DNA from: Benincasa hispida
Taxonomy: Eukaryota; Streptophyta; Magnoliopsida; Cucurbitales; Cucurbitaceae
Direction: 5' to 3'
DNA: 64,000 nt
NCBI RefSeq assembly: GCF_009727055.1
Contig: NC_052350.1
Span: 24,321,330-24,385,329 of the forward strand
Position numbers and translations under genes: made by a program. Under the pieces are notes generated by a model. That model was given only the letters and a program-made list of their open reading frames with translations, did not search any database and was not told where the DNA came from. This document shows, piece by piece, positions 33,954 through 45,490 of the stretch. The stretch's first letter is position 1. Every line of letters starts with the position of its first letter.

Positions 33954-36224
33954 GTTTTTCTGATTTTCCAAATACCATTTCTGTATTGAACTTCTTTGAC
34001 AGTCATGGTGGGTTTTAAGTTTGTTTTGCATTGCGTTTAAGAGTTAAATGTATTTGTTGATGTGTTGTTGAATGTTTATGGGATAATAGCCTCTCTTTAA
34101 AGCTTTATTTAAGTTTACAAAGTGTTAATTTGTAAGGGCCCCAACGTTTTTTTGGCATAATTAACAAGCATTCGAGTTTGTATTCAAAGTGTTTGAAGTT
34201 ATTTAAGTCGTTCGTGATGAAGTTTCAAAGCATGGAAATGCAGTTCTCTTCGAGGTAGAAGACCAACAGTTGGTCGTATCGTGTAGCCTAAGGTAAACAA
34301 TCATTGAAATTTGGCTGAAGGATCGTGTAGAAAGTTCTACCCGATCGTGTAGTATTTACTAAACGATCGTTTAGCTAATGCTAAAAGATAGGGTAAAGTG
34401 TTTACTCTATCATGTAGCGTTGGTTGCTCAATCGTGTGGACGTTGGAGGTAAACAATCGCATAGAGTTTTTGACACTCATTGTTTAATAAAAGGCACGTG
34501 CACTAAATGATCGTGTAGTTCAACATGCTTCATCGCATAGTCACTGACTACACGATCACCCGGTATACGATAACTTGACGCTTTCTAAGTGATCGTTTAG
34601 ACGATTGTGCTTCACCACATCGTTGTCGTCTACTTGATCGTTTAAGGCTTGCGTTGCACGATGCACACTGCACGATCGCATGACCTCATGCTTCATTACA
34701 TAGTCAAAGGTACATGATCGTTGCTAAACGATCGTTTATGTTCATACAACGTTGCTAAAAAATTGAGTAAAGAATTTACTCTATTGTGTAGGCGATCACA
34801 AGGATTTGTTACACGATCAAGGAGATGCGTTTCTTCGCCCGGATGGTTCAAGACCTGGTTCGCCTATTTGATTCGGAGACTCATTGCTCTTTGTAATAGT
34901 TAGCTTTGTTTTTTGAGGATTTGAGGCTAATTATCCCGATTCATCAACTTTTATTTAATATACATGAGATGTATGTTGTTTATATGCCATAGTATGACGT
35001 CTAATTTAAAACTCACCTTAGGTTCTGTATTTTATTCATGCATCATATATTATAAGAGTTATAATATAGTTATTGGCATGATGAAATTAGAAGAGAGCAT
35101 GCACATGCATCATGAAATATAAGAGTTATATTTATGCATGCATTATGCATATTCATGCACCATCTTTATATTATAAGAGTTATATTATAAGGGTGTATGG
35201 AAGCATGTTTGCTTCGTTCATTGCTTTGTTATATAAGGGTTATATAAAAGTAGCAATGAATGAACAATGAATGAACAATGCATGAAGCATGACACTTAGA
35301 CTTATTTATAAGAGTTATGAATGCCTTGTATGTGTTGCTTTGCATTGTTGATGGTTTTGGTTGTTTCCGTTTATAAGCGTTATAGTGGAAATTAGAAAGA
35401 GTTATAGTGGAAATTAGAACTAAAATCGATAAGAAAGAGTTGCATGCGAACTTAGGCCAACTCATGTTTTAAAAGGGTTTTAAAATTGAATTGAGATAGA
35501 TCTAAGTTCATGGTTCTAATGAGATCAGATACCTAAGTTTAATCTTTTGAATCGGTTTAATAGGTTTAAATTAATTAGGTTAGTTTTTAGTTTAATTTTG
35601 GATTGTAAGCATGGATTGGACCGTATCTCATGGGTTTGTCCATAAATCGATGAGGTAATTTTCTATTTAGTTCTTCCATAAAAGATTAAATTTGTATTAA
35701 ATCTATCTATAAGGGACCTTTTGTCTAAGGGTGGTTCTGGCTAGGTTGGGGTACTTAAGCTAACGGAAATAGAACACCCCTACCTGGAAACCTCTCTGGA
35801 AAGGTGAATTAGATAGATTTTCTGCAAGCATGCAATAGTTGATCAAAGACTTCGTTAAAGAGTTTAATGAATGATGATCAAAATCAACTTTCCAAAGTAA
35901 GAGTTACTTTTGGGCAAACCTAAAAAGTCACTTAGTTAAAATCCTTAGCCGTGTTTTTTCTAAGTACACTAAACCTTAGGTTATTAAATACTCAGTGGGA
36001 GAAAGAGATATACATGATATGTCAATGATTCCACTCACGTTTCTCCCTGAATGTTTATGTCGTGAGATTCATGCTTGACCTTGTGGTGCCATGGGAGCAT
36101 CCCCCTTTGGATGGTATTTTCATGAGTCAATATCAAGGCAGACGGAGAGAGTGTTTATAGTAATTGGGTGAAGGATGTGTGTCAACATGTTCTGTGGTCT
36201 CCTTCATTAGTTTGCACCGTGAGA
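33954..36224 (+). other. Long 5' leader of family A (+)
   Basis: About 2.3 kb of non-coding leader, matching the minus-strand copy at about 45960-48043 in reverse complement. Its first half (34290-34830) is dense in CGATCG-type phrases, and its second half has repeated TTATAAGAGTTAT and CATGCATG blocks (34980-35300). No long frame is supported. It ends abruptly at 36222-36225, joining a minus-strand LTR with a 2-bp microhomology (AT). Confidence 0.8.
34290..34830. repeat. CGATCG palindromic phrase array (leader, + element)
   Basis: Variants of ACACGATCGTTTAG, CTAAACGATCG and GATCGTGTAG occur about every 20-50 bp. The core CGATCG is a palindrome and is often extended to ACGATCGT. See also 33370-33510, 36485-36665, 47215-47705, 48540-48690 and 53790-53945. 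Confidence 0.75.
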
Positions 36225-38925
36225 TGCTTTACTACAATCAAGGGAAAGAATAACATACCTTTGAAGACTCATCTTCAATCTCCCTTGATCACGAACGCTC
36301 GAACAGACTCCAATCATGCAACACCAAATGCTTGAACTCAACGATCTCCAATATCACGAACAATCGACAACCACCACACGAACACTGCAAACTCAACGAA
36401 CGACCTTCGAATAACCTCGACGATGTCGTGTTGAGTATGACACCACTACAATGGCTACCTTGGTATTTTGGGTGTGAGAATCCAGAAGTGTGAGCTCTGT
36501 CGTATAGCAAAAGCTATCGTATATAGTATAGACGATGCCAATCGTTTAGAAGAAGCTCGTGATTGCCTAGAAAAAGCTATGCGATCGTTTAGCTAATCGG
36601 CCAACTGAGTGTCTATCGTATAGAAACACTCCACGATCATTTAGTCTCTTCTTCAGCTGTCGTTTAGTAAATCTTATTTACTTGGCACTCACTGTGAGAA
36701 AATTTTCGAGAATGGAAATTCTCAATTCAACAACTTCTAAATTTAGGAAAACATTTTTCCTTTTATCTCACGGTTAGCATGAAACTACCAGTAACCTCCC
36801 ACTCAATTGGTTATTAGTGAAAAAGAGATAATTATCCAATAATTAATATTATTATAAATATATATGATAACCAACTTACCATACTATATTTATAACCTAT
36901 AATTTTAATATTTCATCTCATGAAACATATAAACCATAGCTCTTTTTCTATTCCACGACACTTAATGTAAATCTCATTTACATTAATCCTCCACTAGATG
37001 TATCTCATACATCACATTGATCATATCATATATAATAAAATTACCTCTTGTCAATTTGAACATTTCAAATCAACACCAAGAACTGATCCTAACTTGAATC
37101 CATTGAGCTACTAAGGGGACCTTATGGACCTATAGCTCGAAGTTCTAACGGTACATGAATAACTGACTAAAATCTTTAGTCAGGGGATCCACCATCCGTT
37201 AACTACCAGGCACTCCACTAAAGACCGACAACTAACCTTTCTTTACTATAGATATATTATGTGTCAATCTTAACCAATCAACAGTGAAATTATCCTTCAT
37301 AGATCGTTCGTAAGTACAGCTCGGCCAATAACCGTTATGCCCCTGTAGTTACATCTAACTCCTTAAATACCACTGATCTCTCTAATGAACATAAGTCATA
37401 GTTCTACTCTGACTAAGTTCTCTCTTCCAAAGAGAAGTTGTGGCCACTATGTTCAAGCCCCAGAATGAGCCCTTAAGGGAGCAATCTATCTACTTACCCA
37501 TGCTTCGGGGAAGGAATGAATTTCATCTTGTGTAACCTATGAAGCACAAACACAAATACAACTACACGATACGGATACGATCGAATACGACGATTCGTCA
37601 ATTTCTAAAAAAACTAAGATACGAATACGTCTAAGGATGCGTCATTTTTTTATATGCATTTTTTTAATTTATATATTTCTAAAAAATGAGGATACTGATA
37701 CATTGAAGATACATTTTTTTTTTCTTTAAAAAAAATCTAGGATATAGATGAATTTAACATACAAGTTAATAATAATAGCACAAAATAGAATACAAACATT
37801 GAAATGCAATATAAAAAAAGCAACATTTAAGATGTTGAAGTACAATAGTTAATAAAATCCAATAGAAAAGTGACTCACATTGCAAAGAAGAAGAAGAAGA
37901 AGATTAGAGGGAGAAGTATGAAGATAAACGAAGAACTTATTGTTGAAGATATCCAAATGGTTTGTATTTTGGTGGACTTTATGGAGACTCAAATGTGAAG
38001 ATGAATATTAGATGATTCTAGTCTAGGGTTTGGTCCGTTATTTATTTTTTTTCTTTTAATTTTGAACTCGAGTAGTGAGTTTCTTAAATAGGTTGCCTAA
38101 TTTTAGATTGGGAAAGATTAGATGGGTTACTTGTCTTTTTTCTTAAAAAAAAGTACGCATAGAAATGGATACGTCAAATCGCGTATCAGATATGTATCTG
38201 GGAAGTATTTGGAAGTATAGATACGTTAAATCACGTGTCAAATACGTATTTGGAAAGTATATGGAAGTATTGGTATCCGATATGTGTCTGATACTGATTC
38301 TTTGCTTCACATGAAGTATCTGTGCTTTATAGTGTGTAACTAAGTTCCCAGCTCCCAAATCAGACAAGTCCCAAAAAAAGGTAGGCATGTTGAATTGGCA
38401 ATCTGGCCACTCTCACCCATACTAATCAAAGGACTGCCCTCAAAGGAAGAAATTTCCAAAACACTCAGGATATAGGTCATGTCACCTATGGTCGTTTAGG
38501 TGAGATGTAAGTCTCCAGTATGAACGGTGTTATATACAGAGACGAATCATCTCGTGGTCTGGTCTTATACAAACTCTTTGTATAGGACACCCAACTTGCA
38601 ATCCTCCACATGAATGGTCAAGATCTACCATCTATAGTAGTTCACAACACTTGCAAACCTCTACAAAGTGGGCCGTATCCATATTGTCACCAGGATCAGG
38701 TATCCCACCTTAATCATTATACTACAAACCTATTTAGGTTATCACTTAAGGCATTATTCACTTATATATCTCATATACACGCTTAAGTTTATATAAGATA
38801 ACCATGGAGCTTTGTTTATTGGATATGAGTAGACGCCAGATAAAATAACTCTTATTTTATTCATAACAATGTGTATATATTACAAACTACGAGAATCCGG
38901 GAGAAATAGGACACCAATCCTAACA
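36225..38925 (-). repeat. 3' LTR, family A (-), truncated
   Basis: It aligns with 48194-50122 outside the MITE at 37537-38332. The sense start is at 38925 (TGTTAGGATTGG). The missing part corresponds to 48062-48193. Confidence 0.87.
37537..38332. mobile_element. hAT-like MITE with 8-bp TSD
   Basis: It starts CTATGAAGCACAAACAC and ends with the inverse of CTATAAAGCACAGATAC. It is flanked by TGTGTAAC on both sides (37529-37536, 38333-38340). The uninterrupted LTR copy at 49525-49545 has a single TGTGTAAT-like site. Internal subrepeats of GATACG/CGTATC type lie near both ends. An 8-bp TSD and ~15-bp inverted ends fit hAT; there is no transposase gene. Confidence 0.85.
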
Positions 38926-39031
38926 ATCTCCCACTTGTTCTAATGCCTTGAGAGATTAATGTACAATACAAGATAAAGACATGTACAATATACAATAAAC
39001 TAGGGCATACCCCAATATCATCTCCCACTCG
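38926..39031 (-). other. Paired polypurine tracts, family A (-)
   Basis: In sense, CAAGTGGGAGAT lies directly at the 3' LTR (38926-38937 on the plus strand), and a second copy, CGAGTGGGAGAT, lies 94 bases further inside (39020-39031). Confidence 0.8.
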
Positions 39032-39791
39032 CTCTAGACAAGATGCCGTATGTCCCGACCCAGATTCTCCAGGTGACCTTCGAACACTTTAGCCGTGAGA
39101 GCCTTTGTAAAGGGATCAACAACGTGCTCCGTCGCGATTCTCGTGACGATCACATCACCACGATGCACAATCTCCCTGATCAAGTGACATTTCTACTCTA
39201 TATGCTTACCTCGACGATGACTCCGAGGTTCCTTCGAATTTGCCACAGTCCCGCTGTTATCACAATAAATAGTGACGGGCAAATCCATATTTGGAACAAC
39301 TTTCAAATCTGTAAGGAATTTCCTCAGCCAAACAACATTCTTAGCTGCTTCACAAGCGGCTACGTATTCAGATTCCATAGTGGAGTCTGCGATGCATCCT
39401 TGCTTGATGCTTCACCACACTACAGCCCTTCCATTCAGATGAACACTGACCCCAATGTCGATTTGCGAGAATCTCTATCAGTCTGAAAGTCAGAGTCCCT
39501 GTATCCTATAAGGATCAGATCCTTATCTTCATACACGAGCATGTAGTCCCTCGTTCTTCGAAGATACTTGAGGATCATCTTGACCGTCGTTCTGTGATCG
39601 AATCCTAGATTGGACTGATACCAACTGACAATCCCTACTGCGTAGCAAATGTCGGGTATGGTACACAACATTGCATACATTAAGCTTTCAACAGCTGAAG
39701 CATAGGGAATCCATCTCATCTCCTCAACCTCTTGTGGTGTCTTAGGACATTGATCCTTAGACAAAACGATTCCATACCTGAAGGCTAACAA
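39032..39791 (-). pseudogene. copia RNase H, family A (-)
   Basis: In sense the N-terminal piece (39435-39791) reads PYASAVESLMYAMLCTIPDI, then a diverged YEDKDLILIGYRDSDFQTDR with the first Asp and GSVFI at its end. A frameshift follows. 39193-39378 reads MESEYVAACEAAKNVVWLRK with a Glu and IYCDNSGTVANSKEPRSHRR with Asp. The tail to 39032 is frame-broken (HIVVM, TKALTAKVFEGH-like). Confidence 0.85.
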
Positions 39792-40704
39792 ACCCCTCTT
39801 AGAATCCTACATCCTGTACCTGATCAACATTTGATCGATGTACGATGCCTGAGACAAGGCTAACCTCTTGTTCTTACGATCCCGAATAACCTTGGTCCCT
39901 AGAACATACCGTGCCTTACCCAAATCTTTCATTTGGAACTGGACAACTAGCCATTTCTTCATGTTAGTCAGATATCCTACATCATTCCCAATGAGTAGGA
40001 TATCATCCACATACAGTACTAGGAAAGCTACTGAGCTGTTGATGATCTTCTTGTAGACACAAGCCTCATCAACGTTCTGATCAAAGCCATACGACTTAAC
40101 TACAGTGTCAAATCTAATGTTCCATTATCTATATGCTTGTTTCAGCCCATAAATGGACCTATTAAGCTTGCAAAATTTTTTTGCTCTTGATCTGGAACTA
40201 CGAACCCCTCTGGTTGAGCCATGTAGATGGTCTCCTCAAGATTACCATTAAGAAAGGCAATCTTGACGTCCATTTTCCATATCTCATAATCATAAAGTGT
40301 GGCTATGGACAAGAGTATCCTGATAGACTTGAGCATGACAACAGGTGGGAAAGTTTCCTCATAATCAACTCCCTTAACCTGGGTATAACCCTTTGCCACT
40401 AGTCTAGCCTTAAAGGTTTGCACATTTTCATCTACACCCCTCTTTTGTTTATAGATCACTTGCACCCTATAGGTCTTACCCCATCGGGCAGATCCACAAG
40501 CTCCCAGACGTTATTGAAGTACATAGACTCTATTTCCTGGTTCATGGTCTTAATCCATTCATCCATGTCAACATCCTCCATTACTTTCTTAAAAGAAAAT
40601 GGATCCTCGACCCAATCATTAGAAATGACGTTTTGGACTTCAAGAAAACCCATGTAGCGATCCGGTGGGTTCATAACCCTCCTACTACGTCGAGGTAGTC
40701 TCAA
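39792..40704 (-). pseudogene. copia reverse transcriptase, family A (-)
   Basis: 40456-40704 (sense N-terminus) reads [20 protein letters not shown]. 40142-40465 reads [40 protein letters not shown] and [20 protein letters not shown]. After a break the catalytic LVLYVDDILLIGNDVGYL is intact at about 39976-40028, and 39807-40010 continues with QFQMKDLGKARYVLG. Three short breaks remain, so pol is not translatable as one protein. Confidence 0.9.
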
Positions 40705-40761
40705 CTCTTGAGCTTGTTGACTAGATGTACCAACCTCAATTACTCTTGTTGATCTGTCAGT

Positions 40762-41577
40762 CTATTCAACAACTCTTGTCGAACCCTCAGTAGTCTCAGT
40801 CTCACTAGAAATCTCATGTAAAACAAGCTTACTTTGTGGCTTATGATCCCTAATGTGGTCTTCTTCTAAGAAGATAACATTTGTAGAAACAAATACTTTG
40901 TTCTCACTCGGATCATAAAAGTATCCACCCCTCGTTTCCCTAGGGTAGCCTACAAAGAGGAAAACTTTCGAACGCAGTTCCAACTTCTTTGGGTTAGTCA
41001 TAAGCACAAGTGTTAGACACCTCCAAATCCTGAAGTGGCATAAACTACCTTTACAGCCTCTCCACAACTCAAAAGATGATTCAGAAATACTTTTCAAGGG
41101 AACGTTGTTCAGAATGTAGCATGCAGTCTCCATTGCAAAACCCCAAAACGAGTCTAGAAGATGAGCATAACTCATCATAGACTGAACCATGTCCAATAAA
41201 GTTCTATTTCTTCTTCTTGATACACCATTCTACTGAGGTGTACCTGGGGCCGAGAGTTAGGACGCAATTCCATGTTCTATCATATAGTTCTGGAATTGGA
41301 AGTCTATACTCTCCATCACGATCAGATCGTAGTGTTTTTATCTTCTTACCTAACAAGTTTTCAACTTCAGCCTTATACTCCTTGAACTTATCAAGGGCTT
41401 CAAACTTACGTTGCATTAGGTAGAGATACCTGTACCTTGAATAATCATCTATGAAACAGATGAAATATTCATGCCCACTTCGAGCCCTAACACTCATCGG
41501 ACTATAAAGGTCAGAATGTACAAGCTTCATGGCTACCTTGGCTCTATAACCTTTTCCAGTAAAAGGTCGTTTGATCA
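40762..41577 (-). pseudogene. copia integrase core and C-terminus, family A (-)
   Basis: 41204-41578 carries the first Asp in MKLVHSDLYSPMSVRARSG, then YFICFIDDYSRYRYLYLMQR, and the second Asp in KTLRSDRDGEY. The frame then shifts. The Glu region is lost in the shift near 41200. 40762-41196 continues with VQSMMSYAHLLDSFWGFAME, LWRGCKGSLCHFRIWRC and KVFLFVGYPRETRGGYFYDP. The 2.78-kb insertion at 41583 separates it from the pre-integrase part. Confidence 0.9.
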
Positions 41578-41924
41578 TCTTGTGTGAACCCTGAATCCCA
41601 ATTTTACACTTAAATGTGTTTTCTTATTTAAATTGTCTTAATTTTCCACTTAATTGTGTGTCTCTATTTAAATTTGTATAAATAAGTTGAGTAGGTTGAT
41701 GAGAAAGTTAGTGTGAAATGGTGAAGAAGGAATGGGCATTTGAAAAAGAGAAATATGGAAATAAAGTTTGGGAAATTTGGGAAATTTCGGCTAAGTATAG
41801 AGAAGTTATGTGAAATGCGTTATGGATGAAGAAAGGATTGAAGAATTGAGAAAAACATGGGAAATTATTTTGGGGAAAATCTGGAAAAAATGTATAGAAG
41901 TTGCACGGAGACAAAAAATTCACA

Positions 41925-42405
41925 GTAGCTAAGAGCGAGATCGTTGAGAGTGAGATCAGCGAGATCGTTGAGAGCGAGATCATTGAGATCAAGACCAGCG
42001 AGATTGGAGAGGAAATGGGAGAGAGCGAGATTGGATAGAAGATGAGAGAGAGCGAGACTAGCGAGAAAGCTAGAGAGAGCGAGAGTGGAGAGAAAAAGAG
42101 AAAGCTGGAGAGAGCGAGAGAGAGAGCGAGATTGAAGAGAGCAAGACCAGCGAGATTGCAGGAGAGAACGAGAGTAAAGAGAGCGAGATTTTGAGCGAGA
42201 AAGAGGGAGAGAGCGAGACCAGCGAAAAAGTGGGAGAGAGAGACACTGTCGAGAGTGGAGAGAGCNAAGAGAGCGAGATTTTGAGCGAGAAAGAGGGAGA
42301 GAGCGAGACCAGCGAAAAAGTGGGAGAGAGAGACACTGTCGAGAGTGGAGAGAGCGAAAAGAGTGAGAGCGCCTATGCGTTAGCCTTGCTTTGTCCGATT
42401 CGAAC
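41925..42405. repeat. GA-rich degenerate repeat (AGAGCGAG units)
   Basis: About 480 bp of near-pure purine on the plus strand, built of AGAGCGAGA, AGCGAGATT and GAGAGTGGAGAG units. It sits inside the solo-LTR-like insertion. Frames through it on either strand are Ser/Leu/Arg- or Glu/Ser-rich repeat readings, not genes. Confidence 0.85.
42177..42355. repeat. Exact 89-bp direct repeat around a single N
   Basis: 42177-42265 and 42267-42355 are identical, separated by one N at 42266. It has the same configuration as at 19381. Confidence 0.9.
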
Positions 42406-43504
42406 GTAAGGCCCACGCCTCGCCTATGCATTGAACGGTCGAGTAAGCTTCTGGGCGATATATTTGGACGCGTTGGAGTGGATTATGCATGTAAAAACCC
42501 TAATTTGAATACAAACAAAGCTTGAAGACGTAAGGGAAAATATCAATTAAAATCAAGGCTTTAAAGAGAAATTCTTTAACCCTAAGAAATTGTGTTGGAT
42601 GCGTTTGGGAAGAACACATTGAACCAAGGTGAAGTCAGCTTACGTTGATAAAGGGAGGATTAAACATTTGGCCATGCAGCCAAGTAGGTGCTGTCAATCC
42701 CATGAGCAATTTGAACGCCTATAAATAGGGAGTTGGGATTTATTTTCAAATCACCTAAAAATCATAAATTTCGTAGAGAAAGTAGAGGGCAGTGAGGATT
42801 CAGAGGAATGTGTCAAATTTGGAAGAGGAGATCTTCCAATCTACTTGTGCGTTTGAAGTGATTTCAAAGCCATCTGAAAGCTCTAGAAGTCTAGTTTTTC
42901 AGAGTAGGGCTTCCAAAGGAAAAGCTCAAAGGAACTGGGCTGTAGGTTGAGAAGAAGGTAGAAGGGTCAGATTGTCGGATCAGTCTGAGCCAGTCTTGAA
43001 GATTTTGAGATTACGGCCAAACCACGAGGAATTCTAAGCTTAAAGTCTAAGGTAAGATTCTTAAGACATTTTGGAATAAGTTTGTAGAAGAAAGTATTTT
43101 TAAATAAGGTTCGGAACTATGAGTAATCTAAGTTGTAAGTTGAATCTGGATTCTAGGGGTGAAAAAGGAACCCGAGGAGCTACTAGAGTGAAAAGTTCCT
43201 AAGAGTTCGAGGTGAGTGGTTAAAATATTTTTGAACTAAAACGTTTTTAAATTGTTTTGATTACAAAGTTTTACAGAAAGCATGTTTGCGAAAATAATTC
43301 TCATGCCTACTAGTTTTATAAAGTGGTTTCCAAGCAAGTTTGAATTGTGATTTAAACGCATGCATATTGTTGAAAAATTATTTACATATGTATATGAATT
43401 GATTTTATCCAGCATGCGTTACCATCTTTAAAGCCATGTTATATATGTGTTATACTGTACATGCTTTAAAGAGAAAAGTTTTTTATAAATAGTTTTGGTA
43501 AAAT

Positions 43505-43690
43505 GCAATGCCGAAGTACAAGGAGAAGGCATCCACCCAACTAGATACTGAAGTACAAGGAGAAGGTATCTATTGGTACTGAAGTAAGTTTGAGAAGGTA
43601 TTAAGCCAACGGGATACTGAAGTACGTTGGAGAAGGTATCCTAGTAACTCGATACTAAAGTACAAGGAGAAGGTATCTGAGCAGTAGTAC
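43505..43690. repeat. Minisatellite, ~5 units of 32-38 bp
   Basis: Units contain GATACTGAAGTACAAGGAGA followed by AGGTATC; GATACT and AGTATC/GGTATC ends make each unit an imperfect palindrome. Confidence 0.8.
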
Positions 43691-44368
43691 CTAATGTGGC
43701 CACAGGTGAATAAAGTCAGAGATTGAGCAAAAGGGTTCTCTCTGGACTAGTAATTGGTGTTGGGATTATTTTACCAGTTATACAGTATTTTGATTTGAGA
43801 AATGATTTTATTGTTTTATGTTTAAAACAGTTTTATATAATTTACGCTTGGAAAATATTTATGCTACAAAGTTTATATTTCAGATAAAACTATTTTTTGA
43901 AATTATGCATGAGAATTTACTTTGTTTTCTCGGTCACTCACTAGGCATAAGCTCACCCCGTTTTCAAATGTTTTTGTTTCCCCCCCCCTCTCCCCCACAG
44001 GTAGCGATCAAATCCTCTAAAGACAACTCAGTATCTGCTCTGCCACTAAAGGACGAAAAGACTTGTAACCGTTTGCTAGGTGGTTATTGTTAATATTGTA
44101 CACATGTTACTATTGTTTATATAGGGACTAGGGTTTGTGGGTTTTGGGACTTGTAAATCTAATGTTGTAAATACTCTAAACATATTAAGTTTCTATGTTA
44201 ATAAATTGTGGGCCTAAAGAAGTCTCGTTGCATATAATTTGTATTTGGTATCAGAGTTATTTCGCAAGAGTTTTTAGGCAGTAAGTGTCAGCCCAAGGGT
44301 TGATAACTGCTGCAGTCACGCCCTTCTCTAGGCTAAGAGGGTGATCTGGGGTAGGGTGTGACATCTTG

Positions 44369-44727
44369 CCTTCGAGGCATGATTCACATACCGGAAATAA
44401 GTTTTCTTCTAAACTATTTAGAAGTTCACTTTTCACCAACTGTTCAATCCTATTAAGGTTGATGTGACCTAACCTTAGATGCCGAAGATGAGTGTTTTCC
44501 TTAGAAGAAACCTTTTCTCTTTTAGATGTTGTTGTCGTACTGAACATTTGTATAAAACAAGGCTTTTATGACTAACGGCCTTAGTACATATAAGTTACTT
44601 TCTATCGAACCAAAACCAATCTTCATTCCATTCTTGAAAATAAACACTTTATTCTCAGAAAAGGAGATAGTATACCCTTGTTCAATGAGACAAGAAACCG
44701 AGATTAAGTTCCTCCTAATTTGAGGAA
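44369..44727 (-). pseudogene. copia pre-integrase region, family A (-)
   Basis: In sense 44550-44727 reads LIEQGYTISFSENKVFIFKN and then LYVLRPL. 44369-44547 reads HLRHLRLGHINLNRIEQLVK and FPVCESCLEGKM, with the His and Cys pairs of the zinc-binding N-terminal integrase domain. The insertion cuts the gene directly after this. Confidence 0.85.
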
Positions 44728-44988
44728 CTACGAAAACATTTTCCAGTGACAGATAACGTTTCTTGTCAAAAATAACTTCAACCTGCCTACAGCGATAACT
44801 AAAACAACCTTACCAGTACCGACCTGAAGAGTCATCTCTCCCTGTGGCAACGTTTGCCAGAAACTAAATCCTTGATAAGAAGAACTGACATGGTTGGTAG
44901 CACCCGAATCTAAGATCCAGGTAGAGTCATCATTCTTTACCAAACACGTCCCCAAGACAAATAAATCAGATTTACTATCTTTTGACAT
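44728..44988 (-). pseudogene. copia protease, family A (-)
   Basis: The frame includes DDSTWILDSGATNHVSSSYQ (active-site D-S-G) and continues MTLQVGTGKVVLVIAVGRLK. It is followed by the pre-integrase region in another frame. It is preceded by gag, overlapping at 44937. Confidence 0.88.
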
Positions 44989-45490
44989 CCTCCTCTTTTG
45001 GAGAGTAGTGGGATCAGTATCAGAATAAAATAAGCTCCAAATTTCATGTTAGAGAACATTTCTCTTCTATGAACCTCAACAAAGTCAGCAACATTTGCTT
45101 CCTCTTCCTGGAGTTTAACTTGGGAACTGACACTACTGGTTTTGTCATCCATCCCTCTGTGCTCGAAAAGTAATAACTGACATTCAAACAAATCTTGCAA
45201 TGAGTCCATGATCTTACGTGCAATGACCATGTTCTCAACCCTTTTGGCCAAAGCATCAGGTATGTTAGCCAAAATGTGAAGTTGGGTCAATGAATTAGCC
45301 TTCACCCACACCTCATATGCATTACGAACACTTCACGGTGCATCAAGGGTCGGGATTTGAGGACATTCCTCAACCATGAAAAATTCGAGGTCGTTTACCA
45401 CGAAATACATTTTACAAGACTCTTTCCAATGTATGTAATTGGTCAAAATAGAGGCATTAAACGGAAATACTAACAAGTTGCTGAAAATAA
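44937..45490 (-). pseudogene. copia gag, family A (-)
   Basis: The sense N-terminus near 45490 (LLVFPFNASILTNYIHWKES) continues EFFMVEECPQIP and stops at a TGA near 45337. The next open piece (44937-45311) reads MWVKANSLTQLHILANIPDA and KIMDSLQDLFECQ. The zinc-knuckle region is not clear. It follows a leader of about 2.5 kb. Confidence 0.8.

Larger units (their letters stand above)
41583..44363 (+). mobile_element. Solo-LTR-like insertion (gypsy type?) in integrase
   Basis: It begins TGTGAACCC and ends TGTGACA. The 5-bp TSD TCTTG (41578-41582, 44364-44368) flanks it, and the interrupted integrase resumes on both sides. It contains a TATAAATA box (42720-42727), a purine tract, a minisatellite and a conserved-looking CACTAGGCATAAGCTCACCC...CCCACAGGTAG block (43939-44003) of the kind I associate with long gypsy LTRs. 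A PBS-like TGGTATCAGAG lies at 44246-44256 and a polypurine-like GGGGTAGGG at 44349-44357. No coding gene. A solo LTR is the simplest reading. Confidence 0.75.

Noticed and set aside
39868..40657. Short plus-strand frames in the 39.8-40.7 kb region
   Set aside because: Antisense shadows of the minus-strand reverse transcriptase.
41865..42431. Ser/Arg/Leu-rich (minus) and Glu/Ser-rich (plus) frames
   Set aside because: Readings of the AGAGCGAG purine repeat, including the N at 42266.
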